The notes: generated by a model from the letters alone, not told the origin. Shown: positions 1-9,312, numbered from the stretch's first letter. The stretch: DNA of 19,813 bases from Glomus cerebriforme (GCA_003550305.1 QKYT01000771.1:25244-45056), one strand, 5' to 3'. Program-made: numbers and translations.

Positions 1-2087
1 TTAATTTATTTGTTTGTTAATAGAATAATTTTATTTACAGATTAGAATAATAATAGATTTGAGTATGATAAGATTTAAAATAAAATAATTTAATATTTCT
101 TAAATAAAGTTTATAGAACACTTTAAAATAAGTTTAATATACATCTAATATACATTTAATATAAGCTTAATATAAGTTTAATATATGTTTACTAACACAT
201 TATGATTTCGATACTATATTTGTTAAATCAGGTGACTGTTTNCTTAATATGCATCAACTTTATATACACGATTTACTTAAACTTATCGTGATGATGTTAA
301 TCCATATCGGAACCAAATCTTGGTTATAAGGTATATGATAAATTTTTAACATAGTTGTGATATGGATTCGATTTTAAAAATTTCTGCAAAGTATATCAAA
401 CTTTTAGTCTTTAAAATATCAAATTAAAAAATTTTTTTCTCTGAAATCTTTAAATAAAAAAAGAAGGAAATAGATAGCATTAATATCATATTCAAGACTC
501 CCAAATATAATCACTAATTTAATAAAATTTAAAATCTTAAAACATTTTTATATCTACAATACCTACAAAATACTTTATTTAGTTTCAAAATCAGTTTAGT
601 TTCATTGAAGTAGTTTATAAAGTATCTGTATTAAAAATAAAATCTATAATTAGTATTGTTATGTAAAATACTAATAGTTTTACTAATATTCATTAAATTT
701 TTGAATTTTAAAAATTATAACAACTTCTACATAGTTTTTTGGAATCAGTTTACTTTATCAAAGCGTTAAAATTACGTTAAATAACAATAAATCTATAATA
801 TCTAAAAAATTTGAAATTTACTCACAAAATCCTGACACCAATACTAGTATGGCATTTTTTTTTTCTTGTTATATCTGTTATATCAAGAGAAAAACAGTTA
901 TTCACTATTAAAAACTAAAAAAAAAATAACTGAAACTTAGAATCTAAAAGAAAAACTGATAATCTTCAATAATCACCAGTAATCATGATAATCTTAAACT
1001 TTAAGTGAAAGAAACTTCAAATAATACATAATAACCTAAATAACCTAACATAAAACTCAAGAAAAAGCTATGAACAAATATACTAATATAAATACTGCTA
1101 GGAAATCATAAGTAATCACAAAAGTAAAACACTTTAAATTGTCAAGTTCAAAATATTCAGCAAAAATTTGGGGTTTTTTTTAATCAGATGATCGATATTG
1201 CATATACTATTTTGAAAATGGCGATAATATAAATAACTTTAAATATTTTAAGATTAGTTGCTATTGTATTCAAAATATACAAAATTTTTTTATTATAAAT
1301 AAAGAATTTTAAAAATTTATAGTAAGTATATTTAAAAAATTATTTACATATATTATCTAGGTAAAATTAGAATGTTTAAATAATAAAATTAGAATTTTTT
1401 TTCAGAAAAAAGAGAGAAAATACTATATATAGAAAAGTATTATAATCTGTATTATATGGTAATAAATATAAATTAAAAATTATTAAAAAATAATAATTAA
1501 TATATTAAAAGATTACTATATTAAAAACTATAAAACTTTTATATTTATTTATAAATAATTTTCTATAATACTTTTTTTATCTTTTAAACAAAAAATGTTT
1601 TTTTATTATAAGATTCTGTTAGAAAATTTACTTATTTGAAGGGAATCTTGCAAATTGTACAAATTTTTAACAATAATAATTATTAAAAAATTTAAAGTAT
1701 TAAAAAAAATGCAATTTGGTTATATAAAAGTAAATTTGATTAGTTAGTAATAATTTTTTATAGTTAAATCATAAAAAAAATATTTACTATTTTATTTTAT
1801 ATTTAAATACAATATTTATTTAAAAAAAATTAATTACTAAGCTTAGAATACATTAATTTTAATATATAAAACTAATAAAATTCAAAAAAAAAATTAATAA
1901 AAAAATATATATATTATATATTTTTTTAGGTTTTATAAGAATACTTTTTGCAAATAAAACTTTTTTTATTAATAAAATAGAAAATACTAAAATACAGGAT
2001 TTGGATTTATAACAATTATTTATTATACTATTATTCTATAAAATAGATCCTTTTAGCCATATGTATTTGTATTATAAAAAAAATTTC
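1..2087. other. AT-rich sequence without a recognisable gene
   Basis: No coding region is recognisable on either strand. CpG is very rare: I see only a few in the first 1.25 kb and none from about 1260 to 2080. A 10-bp perfect inverted repeat (AATCCATATC at 299-308, GATATGGATT at 359-368) encloses a smaller AACCAA/TTGGTT hairpin and may be the remnant of a small palindromic element. The region is probably decayed transposon DNA; that reading is inferred from composition only. Base 242 is an undetermined N. Confidence 0.6.
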
Positions 2088-2521
2088 TTAAGCAATGATT
2101 CTTTGATTTAAAATTTCTCTAACTTTACCAATTACAATAAAAATATCAATATTACTATTATTATCTTCTCTATAAATATCAACAGATCTCAGTAAATATG
2201 ATAATTTTGTATTTGTTAAAACATTTCTTGGGCTGTTAATAATAACTGTTTCATTCTTTAGTTCAGGTATTAGGCCCATCCCAATCTATTCCATATTCAT
2301 TTGGATCAATATTTATATCTTCATAACTTCTTAGACCCTTTTCTATCATACCTTTTGTATATATTTATAACAGAATTAAGTGACTTTCTGTTCTAATTTT
2401 ATGATTATTCTATCCTTCAACAAATATTTTTAATGTATTATTAATTTTTGGAAGATATACTAAATGTAAATAAAATAAGTAAACATTATTAATAATATCT
2501 AATCCAAATTCTTCTTCTAAT
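2088..2521 (-). pseudogene. Integrase-core DDE transposase, C-terminal part (pseudogene)
   Basis: This is the C-terminal portion of the gene whose N-terminal part lies at 3886-4899; the two are separated by the element at 2522-3885. Minus-strand translation reads LEEEFGLDIINN, then VYLPKINNTLKIFVEG, a stop, NNHKIRTES, and later DPNEYGIDWDGP. This matches the tail that follows the catalytic domain in this transposon family. The stop after VEG is TAG where the family has Trp (VEGWNNH), and another TAA lies in the next segment. A one-base frameshift near 2277 moves the reading frame into a 63-codon open stretch (IPELKNETVIINSPRN...) ending at 2088. The pieces join in frame if the inserted element and one 8-bp target copy are removed. 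The protein is not functional. The family comparison is from memory. Confidence 0.8.
2514..2521. repeat. Left target-site duplication of element 2522-3885
   Basis: CTTCTAAT here matches CTTTTAAT at 3886-3893 in 7 of 8 positions; the one difference is a C/T transition. An 8-bp duplication is the size made by hAT transposases. Removing the element plus one copy restores the integrase reading frame (LLK or LLE followed by EEFGLD), which fixes the boundaries independently. Confidence 0.82.
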
Positions 2522-3885
2522 TAGAGTTCCAATCCGTTAACTGATTATCTGTGTTAAATTTGGATATCTGTCATCTGTCAGATAAATTAGATGAGTCGGA
2601 TGGACATTTTGTCGATAGATCAGATCACAGTTTTACCTCGGATGAGATTGGATGATTCAGATAATATAAATTTTTTTTTTATTTAAAAAAATTTTTTTAA
2701 TTAATAATGATACTATTTCTATTTCTAATAAATATATGTATTATTCAACATTGATATTCTTTATTAAATAAATAATTAAATACAATAATTATCATAAATA
2801 CATAATACAAATTATATAACTAATGTATTAACATGTTATTCTATAATCTATTTTAAATATAAAAAAAGAAACGTCTTTTAATGTTAAAAAAAANTCCCCT
2901 CCCTCTAATTTCTTACATTTCAAGTCTGGATCATCTAAGAAATTCAGAAACCTAAAAAAACAAAGAAAGAAATGTTTAGTATATTTCTTTAATGTTAAAA
3001 AAATCCTCCTCCCTCTAATTCCTACATTTTAAGTTCAGGTAATCTAAGAAGTTCGAAAACCTAAAAAAATAAAGAAAAAAACGTTTAGTACATTTTTTTA
3101 ATGTTTAAAAAAATCCCCCTTTCTCTATTATTTACATTCCAAGTTTGGATCATCTAAGAAGTCTGAAAACCTAAAAAAAATAAAGAAAGAAATGTTTAGT
3201 AATTTCTTTAATGTTAAAAAAAATCCCCCCTTCCTCTAATTTCTTACATTCCAAGTTCAGGTCATCTAAGAAGTCCAGAAATCTAAAAAAAATAAAGAAA
3301 GAAACATTTAGTACATTTCTTTAATGTTAAAAAAAAATTTTCTCTTCTTTTAATTCCTTACATTTCAAGTTCGGATTATCTATCCCAGTAGTATTTGCAA
3401 AAGTAAGTTTTTTTACAGCTGTTTATTGAGTTTTAGGTCAAGTTATTATATTTTGTTTGTATAAGAAATCTGAAAACCTAAAAAAAAACAAAGAAAGAAA
3501 TGTTTAGTATGTTTCTTTAATGTTAAAAAAAATCTACCATTACTTACATTCTAAGTCTGAATTATTTAAGAAGTCTGGAAACCTAAAAAAAAAATAAAAA
3601 AAGAAACATTTAGTATGTTTCTTTAATGTTAAAATCCCTTCTATTACTTACATTCCAAGTCGGAGGAGATATAAAAATTTTTTTTTAAATAGTAAATTTT
3701 TTTTTTAATTAAAAAAAAAAATTTCTAAATTTAGTTATATGATTCAATCTGACAGATGATCAGATTATCCTTGATGGTTGATGGATCATACAGATCACAT
3801 ATTTCTCGGATGATGGTTAACGGATCATATGGATCACATATTTCTCAAATGATAGATGATGGATGATCTGCAGATTGGAATACTA
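2522..3885. mobile_element. hAT-like non-autonomous DNA transposon (1364 bp)
   Basis: The element interrupts the integrase pseudogene. The left end begins TAGAGTTCCAATCCG and the reverse complement of the right end begins TAGTATTCCAATCTG, 12 of 15 identical. It is flanked by an 8-bp target duplication (CTTCTAAT / CTTTTAAT), as in the hAT superfamily. Subterminal regions (2540-2660 and 3745-3870) are rich in GGATGAT/GATCACAT-type short repeats, including a 48-bp tandem pair near 3783-3870; such clusters often bind hAT transposases. The interior holds no transposase, only a tandem array of intron-like units on the minus strand (2912-3655). It must be moved in trans. Base 2894 is an N. Confidence 0.82.
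2912..3655 (-). repeat. Tandem array of intron-like units (about 7 copies, ~110-bp period)
   Basis: On the minus strand each unit has a T-rich tract ending TTTTTTAG, then a 35-nt exon-like block (exactly 35 nt at 2917-2951, 3026-3060, 3136-3170, 3248-3282 and 3548-3582). Next come a GTAAG-type donor, a purine-rich stretch, and a hairpin of the form AAAGAAATG...CATTTCTTT with TACTAAA in the loop. Intron-like spacers measure about 69-79 nt. Five of seven donors read GTAAG; two have changed to GTAGG and GTAAA. All TAG acceptors are kept. The fifth exon-like block is interrupted by about 80 bp of unrelated sequence near 3383-3464. No continuous coding frame is evident. Confidence 0.8.
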
Positions 3886-3893
3886 CTTTTAAT
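3886..3893. repeat. Right target-site duplication of element 2522-3885
   Basis: CTTTTAAT, paired with CTTCTAAT at 2514-2521 (7 of 8 identical). Read on the minus strand it lies inside the integrase frame, where it encodes the end of FILLK. Confidence 0.82.
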
Positions 3894-4899
3894 AAAATAA
3901 AAACTGTTGAATATATTTTTACTACACATTTATGTATATTTACCCATAATTGTTCTATTTGTTAGTTATAAATAGATAATCCTGCAATAAAGCTCCCCCT
4001 ACCTAATTCTCTTATTCTTTCAATATATTGCTTTACAAAAATATTTTCACCTCCATGATCAGCTCTAATACAGCTTGGTATGCCAAAACAATTAATACCT
4101 TTTAGAAAGTAATTTAGTACTGTTGTAGATTTATTATTAGTACTACAAGCACAGTAAGTAATAGTTCTGGAATACCTATCTATTCCAGCGTGTATTACAA
4201 ATTTTCACCTTATTAACTTTATGTATCTATTGATATGTCAAAGTGAATTGGGATCTACCACCTTATAAACACGTTTGGGTATAATATGTATCTATCTATT
4301 TATCATACCAAATGTATCAATTTTATAAAGACAATCTCTTAATCTTTGTCGATGAATTCTTATTCCTCTTGATTTTAAAATTCCCATTAATATATTTTGG
4401 CCAGAAAATGGTTATTGATATCTTATTTCTTTAACAATTTCATCTAAATTATCATCAGTAATTGTAGAATAATTTGAAAAGTGATCTGGAATATGTGATT
4501 CTTTACACCTTCGATTTATTATTTTAGTATATACACCAAAAATTGCAGCAATTTGTTTCTAATGTAAACCTTATTCGTATAATGTACAAATTGCTAAAGG
4601 ATTAATATGAACTTTTGGTCTACCTCCACTTGGTAATAGTTCAATAAAAATACTAATTGCAGGACTATCTTCATTATTCAAATAATTAATTCATTTTTAT
4701 AATTCATTTTTAAAATAATACAGCTGTATAATTCTTCTTTGAATAAAGTCTCTATCATAAGTCTTGAATACATAGATAGTAATAATTCTACCTGTTCTTT
4801 AAATAGTTCTATACTATTTACATCCTCATTTTGTGAAAGTGTTTGTAATACTCTATTGATAATTCTCTGTGCAAAATCTTCAAATTAAGCTTGTTGCAT
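3886..4899 (-). pseudogene. Integrase-core DDE transposase, N-terminal and catalytic part (pseudogene)
   Basis: Starting from an ATG at 4897-4899 (MQQA...), the translation shows a helix-turn-helix-like region (KQIAAIFGVYTKIINRR), a linker (FSNYSTITDDNLDEIVKEI), then the catalytic core. The first Asp is in HAGIDRYSR (codon 4178-4180), the second in RADHGGEN (4058-4060), and the Glu in QIEQLW (3953-3955), preceded by the family signature GRGSFIAG. D-to-E spacing is about 35 residues, as in rve/DDE enzymes. About eight in-frame stops occur, several at positions where the family has Trp or Gln (for example SL*H for SLWH and IR*K for IRWK), and a one-base shift lies near 4680. The gene continues at 2088-2521 beyond an inserted element. 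It would have catalysed DNA strand transfer of its own transposon; it is now dead. No terminal repeats of the host transposon were identified. Confidence 0.88.
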
Positions 4900-5498
4900 G
4901 TTTGTCCATATAATTAAAATAATAAAAAAAAAATCTGATCATAAAAATGAAAATTCGTACAAATTTTTTTTGATAATCAGTGAAAATTAGTCACATGCAT
5001 TGTAATTTACTATAAATATGTCAGTCTACACAGCACATTTTGGATTTTAATGTCAATTAGCAAACTCCCTCTTGTTTTTAGACAGTCTCTTTAGGCGTGA
5101 TACTTTGGTAAGTTTTTTTTATTTATTTTAATGTTGTATTACTATCTTTAATTAAAATAATTAATTGTTTTTAAATAATTTCAAGAATATTGGCTCAGTT
5201 GTTGAAAAAAAAGATCCATACTACCAATGTTAATTATTCACAAACTTCAGTTCTTATATGTCAGGCTAAATCATTCACATCATTTAATCTTTCTAGAGAT
5301 TTAAATAAATAAAAGATATTTCAATTTTGTATCAGATAATTTCTTATAAGAAGTAAATAATTATTTTATATATAATTGATTTTTGGTATTATTTTATTGT
5401 TACACTTTTATAATATTCACTTTTTAATTTCTGATAAATTTGACCAAGGATCAGTATCCATAAAGAGAATATTTAATGTAGACTGAGCTTTATAATAT
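4900..5498. other. AT-rich spacer between the integrase relic and the next element
   Basis: No gene is seen. It probably includes the 5' flank of the integrase transposon. One isolated intron/exon-like motif occurs on the plus strand: TTGTTTTTAG acceptor ending at 5081, a 26-nt block (5082-5107) and a GTAAGTTTTTTT donor from 5108. It is not repeated here. Confidence 0.5.
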
Positions 5499-5540
5499 CA
5501 GAAAATTTTTTCAGGGGATATATAGCGATATATATCTCTT
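5499..5540 (+). repeat. Left 42-bp terminal inverted repeat
   Basis: It begins CAGAAAATTTTTTCAGG and contains the central GATATATAGCGATATATATC. It differs from the reverse complement of 8624-8665 at three positions only. Confidence 0.85.
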
Positions 5541-6455
5541 TATCATTATTTATCATAATAAAAATATTGATAATTAACATATTCAGATAAATATCGATAG
5601 GCGATTTCTATTTGTACATGGGGTGTCTGAACACGGGGTCATAATTCCGGCCAGAATTAAATGATCTGCAATGAAATTGACTTTTTGGGAATTTCGTGTA
5701 ACCCAAAATTTGATTTTCAAGAGAAATAAAATTGCCTTTTTGGATCGTGTAATGTAGTATGATAGTCCAAAAAAGGATACTCTGGCCGGCATTATGAAAT
5801 CCAGCCAAAATTAGGGACGTGACGAATAAATGTAATGAATATGATTTCACACCTTGAAAAAATTCTAAGTTCCTAGAATAAATAGGAAAAATGAAAACAG
5901 AAGGTGTGACACGGGGAGGGGGATAAATTATCATATAGTAAAAATCACGTGATACATATCCAGACACCCCGTGTAAACTTAGAAATTTTCATATCGATAA
6001 ATATCTGTGATATTATAACGATATTTATCTGAATATATTAATTAATCATGAGGTTAATTGACGATGCAGTTATTTATCGAATATTATTATAATGATAATT
6101 GATGATGCAGTTATTTATCATTATTTATCATAATAAAAATATTGATAATTAATGTATTCAGATAAATATTGATAAATATNTGTAATATTATAATGATATT
6201 TATCTGAATATGTTAATTAATCATGAGGTTAGTTTATGATGCAGTTATTATCAAATATTATCACAATGATAATTGACGATGCAGTTATTTATCATTATTT
6301 ATCATAATAAAAATATTGATAATTAACGTATTCAGATAAATATCGATAAATATCTGTGATATTATAATGATATTTATCTGAATCGAAATTAATCATAAGA
6401 TTAGTTGATGATGCAGTTATTTATTGAATATTATCAAAATGATAATTGACAATAC
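5527..6455. repeat. Subterminal ~175-bp tandem repeats (about 3 units)
   Basis: The shared anchor GATAATTAA begins at 5569, 6144 and 6318. The last interval is 174 bp. The first is 575 bp, which equals 175 once the 391-bp nested MITE and its 9-bp duplication are subtracted. Each unit contains a perfect 15-bp inverted repeat (ATTCAGATAAATATC / GATATTTATCTGAAT) and several TTTATC or GATAAA motifs, plausible transposase-binding sites. The last unit fades out near 6455. Confidence 0.85.
5600..5990. mobile_element. MULE-like MITE (391 bp) nested in the 175-bp repeats
   Basis: A 9-bp direct duplication, ATATCGATA, flanks the element (5591-5599 and 5991-5999). The two 30-bp ends (5600-5629; reverse complement of 5961-5990) start with G and match at 23 of 30 positions, with the best block GGGGTGTCTG preceded by TACA. 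Nine-base duplications and G-starting TIRs are typical of Mutator-like elements. Deleting the element plus one duplication gives exactly the sequence of the neighbouring repeat unit near 6330, so the boundaries are firm. A TA-flanked inner reading (5617-5973) is possible but would not rebuild the empty site. An open frame crosses the element on the minus strand but shows no recognisable domain. Confidence 0.85.
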
Positions 6456-6818
6456 ATACACGTTTTTTTATACCAACAGTTGTTAAACACATTATACACT
6501 ATTGCGCAATACTAATATATTAATGCTACTTAATATTTTTTCAATATAATAAATAGTTATAATAAATAGTTATTATATACTATAATTATAATTTTATTTA
6601 TTTTAAATTTACTTATCTAATAAAAATATTAAAATTTTAATTAAAATTTTATTAAAATTTATTAAAAATCTTTAAAATTAGATCTGGATTATTATATTAG
6701 CCAATATTAAACATAATTCTGGCCAAATTTGAAAATAATTTGGGCCAAAACTATCTGATTAGTTTTAGAAAATTTTTTCTTTAAAATATCTTACTACTGA
6801 TATGTCCTTTTTTTATCA
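6456..6818. other. AT-rich interior of the 3.17-kb element
   Basis: No gene is seen. It contains the 12-bp palindrome TATTGCGCAATA (about 6501-6512) and, near 6693-6755, a motif with TTCTGGCCAAATTTG followed by TTGGGCCAAAA. That motif resembles the one at 9318-9395. Confidence 0.5.
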
Positions 6819-6888
6819 CTATGAATGGGCAGAGGAAGTAGCAATGGTTCTTCTCCTGTAGATACTAATGATCCCTACCCATTCATAG
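6819..6888. repeat. Hairpin with 11-bp perfect stem
   Basis: CTATGAATGGG (6819-6829) pairs with CCCATTCATAG (6878-6888). An inner imperfect stem, CAGAGGAAG (6830-6838) with CTTCTCCTG (6850-6858), would extend the fold. The enclosed sequence is GC-richer than its surroundings. It is not a tRNA. It could be an internal relic of a small MITE or a structured RNA segment; nothing shows which. Confidence 0.6.
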
Positions 6889-6965
6889 AGGAGGGGCTTT
6901 TCACAAGATTAATTTAAAAAAAAAATTAATTAAAAAAACATGATATGAGTTGCAGTTTTTTTTTA

Positions 6966-7024
6966 AAAATAAACTGCAGCTGCGTGTCGCACTTATCAAT
7001 TAAGCCGCAGCCACAGTTTATTTT
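6966..7024. repeat. Hairpin with 19-bp near-perfect stem
   Basis: 6966-6984 (AAAATAAACTGCAGCTGCG) pairs with 7006-7024 at 17 of 19 positions, with a 21-nt loop. It lies immediately upstream of the intron-like array and inside the 3.17-kb element. Confidence 0.7.
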
Positions 7025-7065
7025 AATCATTTAAACCTTAAATCAGCAACTTTTAATTGCTATTT

Positions 7066-8190
7066 GAACTTAATTCTGAAAATTGAGAAATGGTAAGTTT
7101 CTTTGTAAAACTTATCATTTTTTTTTAGAAACGCTTATTAACGTTTNTTTTTTTTTTCTTGTAGGTTCTCCAAACTCTTCAGTCTGGAATGAGAAGGGAA
7201 AACGGTAAGTTTCTTCGTAAAACTTACTATTTTTTTTTGTTTTTTTTTAGAAACGCTTATTAACATTTCTTTTTTTTTCTTGTAGGTTCTCCAAACTCTT
7301 CAGTCCAGAATGCAAGGGAAAACGGTAAGTTTTTTCATGAAACTTACCATTTTTTTTGTTATTTTTTTTTAAGAAATGTTCTAACTGAACGTTTCTTCTT
7401 TTTTTGTAGATTTGGCTCTGAAAATTCAGAATTGAAAACATAAGTTTAGTAATGTTCATTTCATTATGAAACTTCATTTTTTTTAAGAAACATTCTAACC
7501 AAATGTTTCTTCTTTTTTTGTAGGTTTGCTTCTGGACTTGAAAAACTGAAATGTAAGTTTCATAACGTTCATTTCATTACAAAACTTCATTTTTTTTTTG
7601 TTTTTTTTAAGAAACGTTCTAACTGAACGTTTCTTCTTTTTTGTAAATTCAACTCTGAGAATTTGGGATTGGAATCATAAGTTTTGTAACGTTCATTTCG
7701 TTATGAAACTTCATTTTTTTTGTTTTTTTCGTAACTGAATATTTCTTTTTTTTGTAGATCCAGCTCTGGAAATTCAGAATCGAAAAAGAAATTTAAGTTT
7801 TGTAACGAATTACTTCATTACAAACTTTCATTTTTTTGGTTTTTTCTTTAAGAAATATTCTAACTGAACGTTTCTTTTTTTGTAGATTCAGCTCTGAAAA
7901 TTCGGGATTGGAAACGTAAGTTTCATAACGTTCATTTTGTTACAAAACTTCATTTTTTTTATTTTTTCTTTAAGAAATGTTCTAACTGAACATTTCTTTT
8001 TTTGTAGATTCAGCTCTGGGAATTTGGAATCGGAAAAGAAATGTAAGTTTTGTAATGAATTACTTCATCATTTTTTTATTTTTTCTTTTTTTATTAGAAA
8101 TATTCTAATCGTCGTTTCTTCTTTTTTGTAGTTTACTTCTGAAATGTAAGTTTCGTAATGTTCATTTCATTACAAAACTTTGTTTTTTTT
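7066..8190 (+). repeat. Tandem array of intron-like units (about 10 copies, ~120-bp period)
   Basis: Plus-strand units read GTAAGTTT donor, a hairpin such as GTTTCATAACG...CGTTATGAAAC, a T-rich stretch, a second hairpin AGAAACGTTC-TAACT-GAACGTTTCT whose centre holds a CTAAC branch-site-like motif, then a T-tract and TTTTTTGTAG. Intron-like parts: 7093-7164, 7205-7285, 7325-7409, 7440-7523, 7553-7646, 7677-7757, 7793-7885, 7916-8007, 8043-8131 and a last one from 8146. Exon-like blocks are 39-40 nt in the first two and 29-35 nt later (consensus near ATTCAGCTCTGAAAATTCGG), with a 14-nt last block. Donors at 7440 and 7677 are decayed to AT, at 7793 to TT, and the acceptor at 7646 to TAA. No steady reading frame is seen across blocks. 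Confidence 0.82.
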
Positions 8191-8203
8191 TGTTTATATA
8201 TTT

Positions 8204-8300
8204 TTTCTTATTTTTATCACTTATCGCTTGACATTTTTTTTATTTTTATCATTTAACATTTTTTTTCTTATTTTATCATTACATTTTTTTCATTTNGTTA
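8204..8300 (+). repeat. Short T-rich tandem repeats
   Basis: Three degenerate copies of a roughly 30-bp unit (TATTTTTATCACTT...ACATTTTTTTT) follow the intron-like array. They keep the TTTATC-type motif seen in the subterminal repeats. No gene lies between here and the right TIR. Confidence 0.55.
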
Positions 8301-8623
8301 GTTTAGTTTAGTTTTACATTGTTTTATGATATTTTATATAATAAAATAAATACAAAGAATTATTTATCCTTTATAAACCATTATTATATTGATTAAATTT
8401 TGATTTTTATCATTTGTATTTCTTATCATTCAGGTTATTTATCATTAGCATATTTATTGGTATTTATCAAAATTGATGTTTATTGTTTAAATATTTATCG
8501 ATATTTATCATTAAGGTTAAAATCTGATGTTTTATCACTATTTATCCACATCAAATTCACTTGACGAGTTTGATTATTATCGATATATATCACATATTAT
8601 AATTAATGTGATAAATAACAATG

Positions 8624-8665
8624 AAGAGATATATATCGCTATATATTTCCTGAAAAAATTTCCTG
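8624..8665 (-). repeat. Right 42-bp terminal inverted repeat
   Basis: The reverse complement begins CAGGAAATTTTTTCAGG and matches 5499-5540 at 39 of 42 positions. A short open frame overlapping this TIR has no coding support. Confidence 0.85.
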
Positions 8666-9114
8666 ATGAATATGTGAGCTTGAAATCTATTCTTCAAGCG
8701 AGTATTTCTTGTAGATGATCCTATCAATGACTGCTGAGATGATCAGTTTCAAGTGGTATCATTTTCTTGCAAAGTATTATTTCTGCACTAAGCATTGGTT
8801 TGGTTATTCACTAGTCAAAACTTTTTTATCATTAATAGTTTCTTTTTACTGGATATTTATAGGTTCTGAACATATTTTTTTTTATTTTTGGTAAAAGACA
8901 CGTTAAAGTAATTTAGCAAAAGATGTGTATATTTGAGTTTTATAATGCAGGTATTACAAATTGGCATAATGCTATTTTAGTGTGAACAGCTCAGAAGCTA
9001 ACCCAGAAAAGGCAGATCATAAATTTTTATGTTCAATAGACAATAGTATTAAAAATTTAATCCGAACAAACAAAGTGATATAAAATAAATAGTGTGATAT
9101 AATCATATTCAGGG
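8666..9114. other. Spacer with no gene seen
   Basis: The sequence lies outside the right TIR. I see no coding region, tRNA or clear repeat here. Confidence 0.5.
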
Positions 9115-9290
9115 GCCCTATCTGGGGTCTGGAATGAATAATTTTGGTTCTGTAATTTTTGTAATTGTAATTTTTTTTGAAAAAATCGGAAAATTGGCCA
9201 GTATTATGGAAATTAGCCATGTGACGAATAATATGTGACAAATATGTTTCACATACCTTATTGCGTTCCCGGTGCGCCACGTTTTATTTA
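9115..9290. mobile_element. Diverged relative of the 391-bp MITE
   Basis: The stretch TTGGCCAGTATTATGG...TTAGCCATGTGACGAATAA...TTTCACATACCTT (about 9196-9260) aligns with CTGGCCGGCATTATGA...CAGCC...GACGTGACGAATAAATG...TTTCACACCTT (about 5790-5855) in the MITE. CTGGGGTCTGGAATG at the left resembles its GGGGTGTCTG end, and CGGTGCGCCACG near 9270-9281 resembles its GGTGTGACACG. I could not define ends or a target duplication, so it is a relic or partial copy. Two overlapping minus-strand open frames here look like chance. Confidence 0.55.
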
Positions 9291-9312
9291 TAATTTTTGA
9301 CAATACTTTTTT

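Larger units (their letters stand above)
5499..8665. mobile_element. Large non-autonomous TIR element (3167 bp) with internal repeat arrays
   Basis: Terminal inverted repeats of 42 bp (5499-5540 and 8624-8665) agree at 39 of 42 positions and start with CAG, a common hAT terminus. Inside, the left subterminal region is an array of ~175-bp units rich in TTTATC/GATAAA motifs; the right subterminal region (8400-8620) is also rich in TTTATC. The centre carries an intron-like tandem array (about 7066-8190). A smaller MITE is nested at 5600-5990. Flanking 8-mers (TATAATAT at 5491-5498, ATGAATAT at 8666-8673) match at only 5 of 8, so the target duplication and superfamily are uncertain. No transposase gene is present. 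Bases 6180, 7147 and 8296 are N. Confidence 0.72.

Noticed and set aside
5608..5967. 119-codon minus-strand open frame across the MITE
   Set aside because: It runs from one TIR to near the other, has no recognisable domain, and a second overlapping frame is also open; more likely a by-product of the MITE sequence.
5617..5973. TA-flanked Tc1/mariner reading of the MITE
   Set aside because: A TA flanks the GGGGTGTCTG repeats, but only the outer 9-bp duplication restores the neighbouring repeat unit exactly.
6819..6888. tRNA gene
   Set aside because: The stem arrangement does not give a cloverleaf and there are no A/B box motifs.
7247..8131. Open frames inside the intron-like array (7247-7477 minus, 7937-8131 plus)
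   Set aside because: They read straight through repeated T-tracts and splice-like sites and give Lys- or Phe-rich low-complexity peptides.
2912..8190. CRISPR-like array
   Set aside because: Repeat and spacer lengths are superficially regular, but the spacers are themselves repeated, the organism is eukaryotic, and splice-type signals explain the layout better.
8527..8718. 63-codon plus-strand open frame
   Set aside because: It overlaps the right 42-bp TIR of the 3.17-kb element and has no family resemblance.
9017..9303. Two overlapping minus-strand open frames
   Set aside because: Both lie in the MITE-related relic, in different frames, without domain features.
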